Origin: Spinacia oleracea
Taxonomy: Eukaryota > Streptophyta > Magnoliopsida > Caryophyllales > Amaranthaceae
DNA length: 64,000 bases
NCBI RefSeq assembly: GCF_020520425.1
Contig: NC_079491.1
Coordinates: forward strand, 32,541,449 to 32,605,448
Direction of reading: 5' to 3'
The notes under the pieces were generated by a model. The model worked only from the letters and a program-made list of their open reading frames with translations. It was not told the DNA's origin and did not search any database. How positions within the stretch are numbered: the first letter of the stretch is position 1; every line of letters starts with the position of its first letter. The translations under genes and the position numbers were made by a program. Positions 34,881-46,400 of the stretch are shown piece after piece.

Positions 34881-35342
34881 AATAATTATACACTTTATTT
34901 TATCGTTATTGATGTATGTATATGTTGATGTACCTTGTGTGGAAAAACATACACGGATTATACTTCGTATGTAATAAATTTGATACTGCACAATAAGAAT
35001 TTGTGGTTTACGATTGTTATAACTGATTGATAAATATTAAAAGAAGTCGATAATATAACGACCACTAAATGTAGGGTGGGTAAATATGGTTGTGGATAGG
35101 GTCAGGCCATGTTTCATGTCGAGCAGGCATGCTTTGGGCCTGAAAGGGCCAGGCTCAGGCTCAGGCCGCTTGTTATGGATAGGGTTTGGCTTTATCAAAA
35201 AAGGTGGCCTGGTCCAAGCACGACCCAAACCCACATGCCCTCAGGCTGGGCCTTCATGTCTAAGTCTAATTTCACTAAATATAACGTGTTTTGTCTTGTA
35301 AGGTCATGTCGATCGTGCTATGCTGTTTCCATATCATGCTGG
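34881..35342. other. Intergenic repeat-like DNA
   Basis: The words GGCCTGAAAGGGCCAGGCTC, CAGGCTCAGGC and CAGGCTGGGCC suggest a decayed repeat. GGGCCATGTCTAGG after the solo LTR may continue it. No gene is seen. Confidence 0.4.
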
Positions 35343-36725
35343 TGTTAAGTTATGATACATATGACAATTCATAAATCATGCGGAAAAACCATTTAGCCAG
35401 GAATACATATTATTTACACATAATCATATAGCATAGTTTAGATGCATACTCTTTGTTGCGTGCCTTCCCTAGCTGCGCCCGAACCGAACAAGAACAAGTC
35501 TTTAGGACTCCAAGTGTCGTCCCTCCGTAGATAGTCCACAGCACGTCCGGATCCGCCTTAAGATTGACCAACTAGAATCGCCCCTAAGGTACTATAAATT
35601 TTCGGCACTTTTGAGCAAGATGTGTGACTGAATTTTTCTCTCAAAAACTCACTTTGAATACTTGAATAATCTCTGAAAATATGTGACCCTAGGCACCTAT
35701 TTATAGAGTCATGGAAAGGGTTTTGGAATCCTATTAGGATACTAATTTATTTAATTATAACCCTACTAGGACTCTAATTAAATAATCATTATCTAATAGT
35801 TTTAGGATTTAATCACACTTCGAATCCTGATTGCTTCAGGATTCCCGCACAAGCATTGCACGAGCACCGTACACCCGCGCAAGCCTTGCGGCCCACGCTA
35901 GGCGCACAGCGCTCGGCCCACTGATGTGCTCTCGTGCGCGCGCCCAAGGCCTTGGCTGGGCATGGCCTTGCGCTGGGCCTGGTCGAGGCTTGGCGTGCGA
36001 TGGTGCGCGTTGGCTCGCTGGGCGACGGCCTGGCTTCGTGCTGGGCCTTCGTCTAGCGGGCCTCGTCCGATGCTAATTCGTACGATACGCTTCCGATTAA
36101 ATTCCCGATTCCGGAATTCATTTCCGATACGAACAATATTTAATATTTCCGATTCCGGAATCAATTTCCGTTTCGAACAAATATTTAATATTTCCGTTTC
36201 CGGAATTATTTTCCGATTCCGATAATATTTCCGATTCTGACAATATTTCCGTTTCCGGCAATATTTCCGATTCTGGCAATATTTCCATTTCCGATAATAT
36301 TTTCCGATACATACCATGTTTCCGTTTCCGACAACATCTACGACTTGGATAATATTTTATATTTCCGATACGATCCATATTTCCGTTTCCGGCAATATCA
36401 TCGTTTCCGGAGTATTCATTTCTTGCCTGTGACGATCTCAGCTCCCACTGAAACCAAGATCCGTCGATTCCGAATATCCATAGATGGAGTATTTAATGCC
36501 ATTAAATACTTGATCCGTTTACGTACTATTTGTGTGACCCTACGGGTTCAGTCAAGAGTAAGCTGTGGATTAATATCATTAATTCCACTTGAACTGAAGC
36601 GGCCTCTAGCTAGGCATTCAGCTCACTTGATCTCACTGAATTATTAACTTGTTAATTAATACTGAACCGCATTTATTAGACTTAACATAGAATGCATACT
36701 TGGACCAAGGGCATTATTTCCTTCA
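35343..36725 (-). mobile_element. Solo LTR, copy 1
   Basis: It is bounded by TG...CA and by a perfect 5-bp TSD (GCTGG at 35338-35342 and 36726-36730). No internal retrotransposon domain is attached. Orientation is given by a TATA box (CTATAAATAGG, read on -, near 35696-35706) and by comparison with the other copies. Inside are a GC-rich segment (about 35840-36065) and an array of TTTCCG-type repeats (about 36105-36420). Open frames through these two parts are artefacts. Confidence 0.92.
36105..36420. repeat. TTTCCGATTCCGG-type array within solo LTR 1
   Basis: Units of about 17-19 bp alternate between AATATTTCCGATTCCGG and AATATTTCCGTTTCCGG. The same array, with different unit order, is in the other two LTR copies. 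Confidence 0.85.
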
Positions 36726-36740
36726 GCTGGGCCATGTCTA

Positions 36741-36940
36741 GGTGTATATTGTGCAATACGTTTATAAATAGGTGCATTTGGTGAATTATAAACATGACTT
36801 AACAGAGGACTAACGGAAGGTCGACTTAGGGGTATTTGGTGCAAACTTAGGCAAATATAGGGGTATATTATGTGATTCAAAAGACACGAGGGTATTTGGT
36901 GCATTCTTGCAAACCTCAGGGGCATTTTATGAAAAAACTG
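36741..36940. mobile_element. Fragment of the 27706-type long-TIR element
   Basis: The words GGGGTATTTGGTGC, GGGGTATATTATGTG and AAACCTCAGGGGCATTTTAT match the right terminus of the element at 27706-29147. Only one end is present. Confidence 0.6.
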
Positions 36941-36949
36941 TTTTTTTTT

Positions 36950-37176
36950 TAAATTTATTATTATAGTTAGTGGGAAATGTGTCAACTTTTTGTGGGTGGT
37001 GGGGGATAGATGTGAGTTTTTTTAATGTTCTTTTAGATGTTAGGAATACAAGTGAGACCTTAGGTAAGTGAGAGAAACAATATAAATTAGAAATATATAC
37101 CATTTGCAGAAACGGTACAAGTATTGCAGGACGACTTTATAAGAAAGATCTGTGAGTATTCCAGGACGGAGGGAGT
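36950..37176. mobile_element. Right-end fragment of a Stowaway-like MITE
   Basis: It ends ...GTATTCCAGGACGGAGGGAG before TA and shares AGTGGGAAATGTGTCAACTT with the 2431 and 29576 family. The left terminus is missing. Confidence 0.65.
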
Positions 37177-37269
37177 AGATAGTTGTAAACTTATAATCTC
37201 ATAAAGTTACATAATTGTATAGTTAATTATAGGCTTATAGCTTTATATAGTTAGTTATATAATGTTATA

Positions 37270-37420
37270 CTCCCTCCGTTCCGAAGGTTTGATCGACACA
37301 TAGTTGAAGAAAATTTTAATTGACTTACTATTTAATTAGGTGGTAGTTGATGTTGAGTATTTTTTTTTAATATAGTTAGTGGAAAATGTGTAACCTTTTT
37401 TAGGGTGGTGGAAAATGTGT
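37270..37420. mobile_element. Left-end fragment of a Stowaway-like MITE
   Basis: It starts CTCCCTCCGTTCCGAAGGTT after TA and has the family interior (TGGTAGTTGATG, AATATAGTTAGTGGAAAATG). The rest is replaced by a different inverted-repeat element. Confidence 0.65.
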
Positions 37421-37427
37421 AAAGACA

Positions 37428-37775
37428 TGAGAACCTTCTTTTACAGTGAGAACCTCAAATTTGCATATTTTTGTGAACTAAGTGTGCATATTTTTTGAAC
37501 TTAAATATGCAAACTATTTCAACCGTATGAACTATGCATATCTTTTTACTCAAATGTTATGTGCATATTTTTTTTTACTAGAATGTGCATTTTTTCATTT
37601 TTAGAAAATCAAAATTTTTATTCAACTTAAAAAAAAAGGTGGTGTACATTTAGTTAAAAATATATGCACATATGGTTCAAATAAGATGCACATATAGTTC
37701 AAACATACACACAAAAGATCGAGGTTCTCACCATAAGAAAATTTCTCACCCTAAGACGGTTCTCACCGGAACCTC
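37428..37775. mobile_element. Inverted-repeat element (MITE-like)
   Basis: The left GAGAACCTTCTTTTACAGTG, then AGAACCTC, is mirrored by the right (GAGGTTCTCACCATAAGAAA then TTTCTCA). The interior has repeated TGCATATTTTT words in both orientations. It appears to have interrupted the preceding MITE. Confidence 0.55.
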
Positions 37776-37837
37776 ACCCATTATAACAGTATATAGTTAA
37801 ACAATTATGTAGTTACATATTTATTCTTACATAGTTA

Positions 37838-38579
37838 GGGGTCGCCTGAATTGGGGTTAGTAATTAGGGGCGTATTTGTTTTGGGAGAACAATTACAAGT
37901 GGAATAATTTGGGGGATAATGTTCCAGAGCTTGTATTTTTGGTGTGTTTGGTAAGAAGGTGATAGATATCTGCTAATCTACCATTCATCTTTTTCAGAAA
38001 CTATCACATAATATGCAAATAGCATTGCATTGTATTTCATTTATTTTTATTTTTATTTTTCTAAACCGATACATTGCGATAATATGAGAACATGTCTTTG
38101 GACTTTTAATCGAATCGCTTACTCTGTATTTTACTTTATTTTTGTTCGAAATCAAACAAAAAGCTTGAAATATAATTATTTTTTGAAAAGTAAAATGAAT
38201 AGTACTCCCTATATTTTTTTTTGAGGTAGAGTACTCCTTTATAATAGAAAGAAAGAAAAGTAAAATTAAAAATTAAAATAAATTTGATAACGTAATCAAA
38301 GAAGAATGTCAGGTATTGAAGCTTGAAGATCTTTGCCATGGAGGAAAGGGATGAATGATGATTGAGGATGAGTGATAATGAATGGTTGGGCTTTACTTTT
38401 GGGAGAAGAGTTACAAGGAGAATAGTTACTCTAGGGGGGGCTAGTGTAATGCATTATCCCCATAATGACGGGAAAAATTACTGGCCTAACTAAGTCACCC
38501 AATCCAGGCATAAGAAAAAAGCCCATGTTTATTACCCTACTAATTATTACAGCCCATTGCCCCCATTCCAGGCGAGGCC
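37838..38579. mobile_element. PIF/Harbinger-like non-autonomous element
   Basis: The left end GGGGTCGCCTGAATTGGGG and the inverse right end (CCCCCATTCCAGGCGAGGCC) are flanked by TTA on both sides (37835-37837 and 38580-38582), the 3-bp target of PIF/Harbinger elements. No transposase is encoded in its 742 bp. Confidence 0.65.
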
Positions 38580-38589
38580 TTAGTGGAAA

Positions 38590-39300
38590 ATGAAATCCAA
38601 GGTATAAACGTGATTTCTTTGTGCGTGTATCATCCGCCAGCAAATACGGTGCCCTGCATACCAACTCTCTCACATGGGCTGCCCACCCATGTCCATGTTA
38701 CTAAACTCTCGCCCAAGCAGACGAGGGTCGCGCATCCAAGATTGTCCGCCCAACCACAGGGCTTGGCCTCCTCTAACAATCAGCTATGCTCGATCAAATA
38801 CGTCGAAAATCAAAAGCCTGAATCAAGAGTCGATCAAATTACCACCTAAAAATGCCAAAATTAAGTATTCTGCCAAACTCTCGAGTCCTTGACCAAACTC
38901 GTAAGTTTGGCGTAGGGCTTATGTTCGGGCCCCAAGTGGGACCCACTTTTTACACAAATTACCAAAATACCCTTCTAGGGGAAATTACTGAAAATACCCT
39001 CAAACACAAACCCCCTGATGGGCTCAAACCAGAATTTCAGGGCCCATATCTCAGCCTCCTGCAGGCCCAAGATTTCATACCCCTACAATTGCTCATATTT
39101 ACTAATAATGTCATCCGGTATTACTATAAATATGTCTCACCTAATCATTTCTCAGGTATGCAATTATTCTCACACTGACTCTCTCACTGCTTTCTCTCTC
39201 TAACAAGACCTGACTTGAGCGTCGGAGAGGGTTTTCTCGGGAACCCCCCGAGCCAGTTTACATTTGCCCTTTTGTAGGAAAACAACAACCCGATTGGAGG
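38590..39300 (+). mobile_element. Part of an LTR, probably Gypsy type
   Basis: The phrase ACTTGAGCGTCGGAGAGG, with GGGAACCCCCCGAGCC after it (about 39211-39253), resembles the R-U5 end of many plant Gypsy LTRs. A TATA-like CTATAAATATG lies about 90 bp before it (near 39124). The exact borders and a TSD were not found and no internal domains follow. Confidence 0.5.
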
Positions 39301-39775
39301 AAAACAACAACCCTGATTGACAAGACTTCCCTTGTCTTCACACTTAGCAATTTCTTCGCAGAAACAAAACTAATTTAGCAATTACAGTAGCTTAAATGCT
39401 CTTAGTAAAAGATAATGACTTGCGTCTCAAATTTTATGCGATGTGGACCTAACCATCAAACAAAAAAGCCAATGACATTTCTTAAAATATGAAAAGCAAC
39501 TAATTAATCACGAAACTGACATTTAGAAACCTGGTTTAAGAAATCATTTGAGCAATAATCATCATTTTAGAAAAAGGGAAGCCATATTACTCCGTAGCAT
39601 ATTGCAATTATGCATTCATGATTTCAGGCCAATTTGGCACAAAAATTTGACACATACTCACTCTCGCATTGATTGACGTTGACGATCAGATCACACATGG
39701 AACCTTCGTACAAATTTCGACCCAAACGTTATCAAAAACTGTCCCCTTTTGTTTCATGTAAGCAACAACCGCCAG
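39301..39775. other. Intergenic DNA upstream of the methyltransferase-like gene
   Basis: No gene is seen. The promoter of the next gene probably lies here, but no clear TATA box can be picked. Confidence 0.4.
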
Positions 39776-39941
39776 ATTCATTGTTTCTCTCTCTCTCACT
39801 TCACTTTCACTCTTCTTCTCAAAAACCTCTGTAAATCCTGCATTTCTAGATCTAATTTCAAAAACAAAAACACAAAATAATTCCAAATTATCTAGAATTT
39901 CATACCAAAAAACAAATGGGTTGATTTAATTTCGTGAAAGA
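39776..39941 (+). promoter_or_regulatory. CT-rich 5' leader of the methyltransferase-like gene
   Basis: A TC-rich stretch (TTTCTCTCTCTCTCACTTC near 39783) is typical of plant leaders. A three-codon mini ORF (ATG GGT TGA) lies at 39916-39924, before the longer upstream ORF. Confidence 0.45.
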
Positions 39942-40070
39942 ATGATGGGTTTATCTTGGTTTGAACCAATGTCTAGAAGAATTCCGAGAAGGGTTTGGTT
40001 AGGGTATCAAAAATCAATGGGTCTCCTCGTGGGTGGAAATCACACCTCCTCCAGGTTTTGTTCTCGCTAA
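39942..40070 (+). CDS. Upstream ORF of 42 codons in the leader of the methyltransferase-like gene
   Basis: An ATG-ATG start leads to a 42-residue frame rich in Arg, Gly and Trp (MMGLSWFEPMSRRIPRR...), ending VGGNHTSSRFCSR. It lies 172 bp before the main start. From memory, Arabidopsis homologues of the downstream protein are among genes with a conserved peptide uORF (CPuORF46/47). I could not check the peptide against those. If translated it should lower main-ORF expression. A possible intron (40055-40181) starts within codon 38 and would merge this frame with the main ORF. Confidence 0.5.
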   Translation: MMGLSWFEPMSRRIPRRVWLGYQKSMGLLVGGNHTSSRFCSR

Positions 40071-40242
40071 ATGTACACTTTTATCAACTCTTTGGGTTGT
40101 TTTCTCTCTATATTTTCACTGAATTTGCGAAGAATTTGACTTTGATTCTGATCTTGTTTAGTACCTAGATCCTAATTTCAGGCCAATTTGTTGTACTTTT
40201 ACACCAATTTGTGTGTTAATTGTTGAAATTTCGATGATAATT

Positions 40243-41664
40243 ATGGGCGGGGTGCATAATTTGGGGGGTTTTAAGACAGTGAAATGGCAAGCCTTTCACG
40301 GGTCTTTAGCAAGGCGATTAGCAATTCGAACTTTGATGTTTGCTCTTGTCATTTCGATGTTGCCCCTTTTGCAACTTGTGATTGATATTGATCCTGCAAA
40401 ACCCATGTTTATGAGCTCTAATGGATGTGATACTGAAGTGGGTTATTTTGACCCGGATTCGGTCCTTGGCAGGGTTCTTAAACCCATTGCTCCATTCGTA
40501 TTCCCACATTTGAGATCTGGAATGTGCCAGGATAATGTGAATTTGACTATTTCTGTGGTGAGGGAGCTAATGGGTAAGAATTTGCTCAATTTTGGAGCAA
40601 AAGCCCTTTGTATTGGCAAGGGGACAGCATCGGCTGTCTCGGCGTTGCGTGATTTTGGGTTTTCAAATGTTGATGAAATTCACAGGCACCCCTTTTTCAT
40701 GCTTAAGCAAAAACAAGTTGTTTGTGAACTTGATTTTGATGACAATTCCTTTGATTTTGTCATGGCGAATGACCTTAGTAAGGTCTCGGTTCCTGCTATC
40801 CTTGTGAGTGAAGTGGAGCGAATTCTGAAATCCGGGGGGACTGGAGCAATTCTTGTGGGTAGTGAAGGCTCCAATCATGATAGTTTGATTAGGTCTGCAA
40901 CTACAGTATCTTCATTTCTCAAAAGGTCAAATGTGATTGATGTTGTTAGCTTAGGGAGCTTCACTTTAGTTGCATTTATGAAGAAAGGTAATAAGTTGGG
41001 TTCTTTCGAGCAGTATCGTCTGCCAACAAATTGTCCTTCTATCAAGCGGAACAAACCCATTATGAACAAGATGGAACCTTTAGTTGACAAGATGCCTAAG
41101 GCCAATGGTAAGAGAGTTACTTATCTACCAAACTTGGTTGGTGTACCCTCTACAGGAAAGCTGGTTTATATAGACATGGGGGCAAAGGAAGCTGCAAATT
41201 TTAGCAATAGCAACTGGTTCTTACCCTCATACCCTATCAATTCAAAAGCTTTTAGTGTTTACATTGTGGATCATGATGCTTTTGTTTTGACTTCTCATGT
41301 AAAATGTCCTGGTGTTACCTTCATTTATCACCCAGCGTTGGGTGGAAGTGTTGTCAAAGATAAATCCAACTCTGTTAATGTCCATGATGAAGAGCCACTT
41401 ATTGATGATGAAGAGTTTGATTTTGTTGTTTGGTTTAAGGAAACAGTGGAAGTTGCGGATTTTGTGGTGTTGAAGATGAATATGGGAAAGGCTGAAATGA
41501 AGTTTTTATCTGAACTGTTTGAAAGTGGCATCATCTGCTATGTTGACGAGCTGTTCTTGCACTTCTCTGATGCAGATCGTGATGATAATGGTGAAAGCCA
41601 CATTAATCTCTTTCAAAGCCTAAGAAGCAATGGTGTGTTTGTCCATCAATGGTGGGGCAATTGA
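40243..41664 (+). CDS. Membrane-anchored methyltransferase-like protein (DUF7870-type family)
   Basis: An intronless frame of 473 residues from ATG 40243, chosen over the in-frame ATG 40234 because it has A at -3 and G at +4 and begins the conserved K-W-Q-A-F-H-G-S-L-A-R-R segment. Residues about 27-46 form one hydrophobic helix (LMFALVISMLPLLQLV), suggesting a signal anchor as in Golgi or endomembrane proteins. About 117-180 resemble a class I methyltransferase core: ALCIGKGTASAVSALRDFGF, then ELDFDDNSFDFVMAND, then VERILKSGGTG. The glycine loop is atypical, so activity is uncertain. The C-terminal half (about 270-473) is conserved in the plant family but of unknown function and ends in HQWWGN. 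I recognise the family as plant methyltransferase-like. Substrate and pathway are unknown. Confidence 0.8.
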   Translation: MGGVHNLGGFKTVKWQAFHGSLARRLAIRTLMFALVISMLPLLQLVIDIDPAKPMFMSSNGCDTEVGYFDPDSVLGRVLKPIAPFVFPHLRSGMCQDNVNLTISVVRELMGKNLLNFGAKALCIGKGTASAVSALRDFGFSNVDEIHRHPFFMLKQKQVVCELDFDDNSFDFVMANDLSKVSVPAILVSEVERILKSGGTGAILVGSEGSNHDSLIRSATTVSSFLKRSNVIDVVSLGSFTLVAFMKKGNKLGSFEQYRLPTNCPSIKRNKPIMNKMEPLVDKMPKANGKRVTYLPNLVGVPSTGKLVYIDMGAKEAANFSNSNWFLPSYPINSKAFSVYIVDHDAFVLTSHVKCPGVTFIYHPALGGSVVKDKSNSVNVHDEEPLIDDEEFDFVVWFKETVEVADFVVLKMNMGKAEMKFLSELFESGIICYVDELFLHFSDADRDDNGESHINLFQSLRSNGVFVHQWWGN

Positions 41665-42219
41665 GCAACTTCAGCAGACTCTTATATGCTATGATTCCAT
41701 CCTTAAATAAAATGCCTCCGGATTCTAGTCTGTTGAGGCGGTGTTGTGTGGTAAATCGTGTATGAATGTATGATGTGGGTTTTATCATTATGATGAATCT
41801 GTCAACATGGATTGTGTTGTGTACGTGTTGTTATCTATGTAATCTATCATTTGTTGAGTATTTTGTGTAATCTATCAGAATGGACTTCTTCTGGCAAGCT
41901 ATTGCTACAAGATTTAGTTCTAAACTCTCAAGTATTAATGTATTACTGAGTGTTCCACAAGTGCAAAGTTGTTCTATAACATAATTTAGCTATTTCACGG
42001 AAGTGAATTGGCACTGCAAAATCTGAGGAGGAACTTCAGGATTTTTTTTCTCCTGAATTACCTCGCCATGGAAGCTCACACGACTGAGTTTTTCATGTTA
42101 TAGAATCCATACTCCTCCTGTCAATATCTCATTTACGCGTTGTATGTTTGTTCTTCCTCTGAACCACTGGAATCTGGAGCAGCCTTCCGAGATACCACTC
42201 TGTTTCATCTTATTTTAAC
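41665..42219. other. 3' UTR and flank of the methyltransferase-like gene
   Basis: No further gene is seen. The TGTTGTGTACGTGTTGTTATC region after the stop is likely transcribed. Confidence 0.4.
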
Positions 42220-42224
42220 AAAAA

Positions 42225-42372
42225 TAAGTTCAGATAAGTTTAACCCAATAAGTGTTCCCAATAAGTGTTTTTCAACTATTTAACATACAAATAAGTGTTT
42301 CCAATAAGTGTTTTTCAACTATTTAACATACAAATAAGTTCTTTTTAGTAAAAACATATTTAGATAAGTTTA
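42225..42372. repeat. MITE remnant with a 43-bp tandem duplication
   Basis: CCAATAAGTGTTTTTCAACT and the following ATTTAACATACAAATAAGT occur twice, 43 bp apart (42258 and 42301). AATAAGTTCAGATAAGTTTA is typical of hAT-type MITE interiors in plants. Confidence 0.6.
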
Positions 42373-42473
42373 GATCGTTAAAACTTAAAAAGTTTCCTTA
42401 CCAGTAACGGAATCCTTGACAATCATTACCGCCTCTGTATGTGAAAATTGACAAGACAAAGACAACAAAGAGT

Positions 42474-42835
42474 GCGTTCTATTTAACCTATTTGACCTGA
42501 ACTTATCTGAACTAAACTTATCTGAATTTATTGGAACTTATCTGAACTTATTGGAACTTATCACTAATAATAAATAATAAATAATAAAATAATAAAATAA
42601 TAAATAATAACTAATAATTATAATAATCATAATTATTATTAATAATATAAATAATGATAAATAATAAAAATTATAATAATAAAAAATAATATTTTTATTA
42701 ATATTGAAACTTATTGAAACTTATCTGAACTTGTCTAAATTTATTGATTCCAATAATTTATTGGAACTTATCTGAACTTATTGGACCTGAAACTTATTTT
42801 TTTTTTTAAGGTGAACAGGAGGCACGCAAACACTT
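42474..42835. mobile_element. hAT-like MITE with AT core
   Basis: The left TATTTGACCTGAACTTATCT and the right AACTTATTGGACCTGAAACT are related in inverse and direct form around GAACTTATCTGAACTTATTG words. The core (about 42560-42710) is almost only AATAAT repeats. The 8-bp TSD expected for hAT could not be settled. Confidence 0.5.
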
Positions 42836-43459
42836 TCGTGATTGGGAAATTGGATCACTAAATTATGAGTTGATTGATTGGAGCAACTGGCCCATCTCCA
42901 TTAAATCTCTGTGTTGATTGGTCGGATCATTAATTTCAGATCTTGTATCATGAAGATTCATGGGAGGTGTATAATGCGCTACGGGGACGGTCATAAGACT
43001 CAGCCATATTGACTGAATATTGGCAACCGTGATGGATTTGCCGCTACGGAGGTTCACCGTCAATCCACATAATTTTTGGTACTGTAAAGCTTACCAAGTT
43101 AGGATTACAGCTTGAAATACTAATTGCATTTAGTTAGCAGGAGGTGTTTGAATTTCGGTACAAAGGCACTAAATTAACAAGAAAAACAGAGTAATTACCA
43201 ATCTTTGAACCAAACCTTACTATTACTTACAATTAATTATCAACTTAAGTGTGAAATACTTGTACATTTCTTTACACAAGGCGCTTTTGGCACGTTTTTT
43301 TTTTGTTTATTTGTTGCTTTTCAAGAGAGGAGAGCAACAAAGAACTCTACATTTAACATACTGGCAACATTTATAGAAGAAAAAAAAGGGGAAAAATTCC
43401 AGGAGATGGTGGCAGGAATGCACCATCTCTGTTGAAGTCTTAATAACCATTGAGTTAAC
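42836..43459. other. Convergent intergenic region
   Basis: This lies between two convergent genes. The part next to 43459 is the presumed 3' UTR of the RING gene. No gene is seen. Confidence 0.4.
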
Positions 43460-46400
43460 TCAATTGCTCCTTTCTTCTTCGTTCACGTTACTAACTTTAA
43501 TCTCCAGAAGCCGCTCAACTGGTTGCCGGCAAATGGGACAACGGTTTGTCTGAAACCTCAAAACTTTTGCACACCCACTACACATACACTGCAAAAGGGG
43601 AAAGATGCAAATGTTAGTATCCAAAGGTCCTCCAATAAATATAAGGGGTAATAGGATTCGTGCCCAACCAATTATAGTAAGTAACTGTAAGAGAGCACAA
43701 GCGAATAACGATTTCACAAAAGCACAAAAAAGACGGACAATCAGTATTTACCTTACTGGCCCTATCGAATACCCAAAACAAGAATATCCCCACACCAAGT
43801 TCACGTAAGAAATAAAATGATCATGAGAAAATGGGTAGTATTGCCACTATAGGGTATTTGAAGCATGCCTTGAGAAGTTAGAAATTCATTGCAATGGTCT
43901 TTAATATCTAAGGTACTAATTAGAAAGCAGAGATAATTACCATGTGCCTGCACGGAAGGACCGTTGTGTCTCTAGGCTCTGACAAGCAGATAACACATTC
44001 TTTTCCAGGGTCATTGCCATCAAAGTCACTTTCAACTGAGTTCCCTATTCCATAGATTTCCTGCAGTTCATACCTCATTCCATTAACCCATAGAATCTGC
44101 TTCAGCACCTTCACCTTATATTCCCCTTTATCTTTTTCAAATACTACTTGAGTTATCTGAGAGTTTGTGCAGCCTGGAACAGGCTCGCCATCACTGCCTG
44201 TCGGATTAGCTGGGCAAGCATCAGCCTTTATTGCTAAAGGATATACATCTATATCGCCTTCTCGGAGCAATTCAGCCTCCTCAAACATTAAAAAGTCAAT
44301 CCCTGTTCCAGAAGGTTGTCTGAACTTTTGGCATAGGCCTTGCTCAAACTGCACAACCACTGGAGGGAGTATACTTTCTTTCGTTGGTGTTAAATTGCAA
44401 TCCTCACCCTCCTTTGCGAAAAATGTTACCGCTATGCTGTTGTCAGGATCCACAAAAATTGGCACACTGTTAGTGCTGTTATCGTGATATAACAAAATTC
44501 AGAGAAATAACTGCATACCATATTAATGATACCAACATAATACAAATAAAATTAGAAAGTCATATGTTTTGAAACAGCTGAAAGTCCTTAAAAAATCACT
44601 GAGTATGCACCCCTAGAGTCTGGATGCCACCATTTTCGGTGCATGTCACATGGCCAACAGATCAGCCTTCACTTTTTAGTCCCTCCATGGCTAATGTAAA
44701 TAAGTACAGAAAAAGCAGTCCGTAGAATAAAAAAAGGTAGGTTCTACTGGAATACGATGCTTAAGCACATCGCTACCCCGCTCCTCAAAGCTTCTTGGGG
44801 ACTACCATTCAATGATAGACAACTGCCTGTTTGGAAGATAGAAAGGGGAAGAAAAGAAAAAGCAGGGGTTCCCAAATTCCATAAGATAGACATCTCAAAT
44901 TTACAAGTACCAACCATATTGTGGAAGGACAATAACAAATATAAAATGGAAAAAGAGTGTCACTAAATTCAAGGGAAAGAACGCGCACATCTGGGGCTCT
45001 CAAACACAGCCAAAGACAAAATGCGTAAGAGGGTTGAGAGCAAAATACATTTGATCTGCTAAAATATACACCATTCTTCAACAATCCATTCAACCGCAGA
45101 TTATGTCATGCACTCATGCAACAAAATCAAGACTGATCTAAACGGACTAACATTTTGACATCAGAATAAAAATACTACTCCGTAAGATTTAACTATAGTT
45201 TCTGAGAGATTTGCATCTGGATGACTGAATGAGAAAAATATGCTTTCTTCATCATCAATTACTTCTCACCATTAAAACTGAAGCAAAAGATGTTATTAAG
45301 TAGGTATCTAGATGTAATTCTTGGACAATTCCACCGAGCTGCAAGTACAATGCCTTAAACGACTGTCATGCTCCTTGGGCAACTCATTTACAATCTTGTA
45401 TGCCTTGATCCTTACATACCCAAATCCAATAATAAATAAGTAAATTTTTTGTGAGGAATAACTTGAACAACTTCCTCCAGTTTTTCTTCAACAAGATTAC
45501 TGCCGAATTATTATTAACGATCAAACAACCAAAGGAAACAAAAACCCCAGAACGTCCTATATATGTCCTTTTTTGGCGGTTCCCCGGGAATGCTTCAAGA
45601 TCCCGAAATTTTGAATAGCAATAATCATAGATAAAGCTTCAACATCATATCGTTAATAGAAAATGCTAATACCAATGGGATTGGATCATGGATTAAAAAA
45701 AATATCCCACATCACTTAAAAGGCTATCATGGAAAAAGCTTCAACGATATGAATTGTCATATTAAATGCTTCTGCTTGAAGTGAACAAAAAATGGAATGC
45801 ACAACAGGAGAGTCTCCAGGTATATGTCATAAAAACCACATGCTTTATACAGTTTATTATTTATTTAATAAAGAGTTTGCTGTGAGAAAACACAAAAATC
45901 AACTGAACCACTATAATTTGGCTGGCCTGAAGAAGGGTAGCACATATTTCTCGAATCACTGTAAATACAATGTCTAGTGTCTACAACTCTACCACACTAC
46001 AATGTACAACTAATGGGTGGAGGAAGTTACAATCTCCACCACTCATTTTTCTTCATGTCCCTGCAATCACCAATATCACCAGTCTGTGTGTATTTTTGGG
46101 CTAATCATAGGAAATCTCCAAAAGTTCCCACCAACTCAATCAAGACCAGTAGCAGAACTCACCAACTATCAGAAGTTCAAAACTAAAGGGTGCAGAAATC
46201 ATTAGCCATCGTGCTTAGATTTAGCAGTAAGCACCTTGTCGGACCAACGACCATCACTTTAAACAAAGGGTATTACTACACGCAACCCTAAGAGACAAAT
46301 ATAAGGGTTATAACATTTCCTAGTATAGTATTCCATACTTCATCAACTATTTTAAGTGTTATACTTGCCTAAATCGACCGTTATTTTTAAGTGTTACACT

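Noticed and set aside
35898-36378. Open frames with repeated YCQNRKYCRKRKY-like phrases
   Set aside because: They come from the TTTCCG mini-array inside solo LTR 1. Similar frames occur in the other LTR copies (55894-56181 and 60519-60842).
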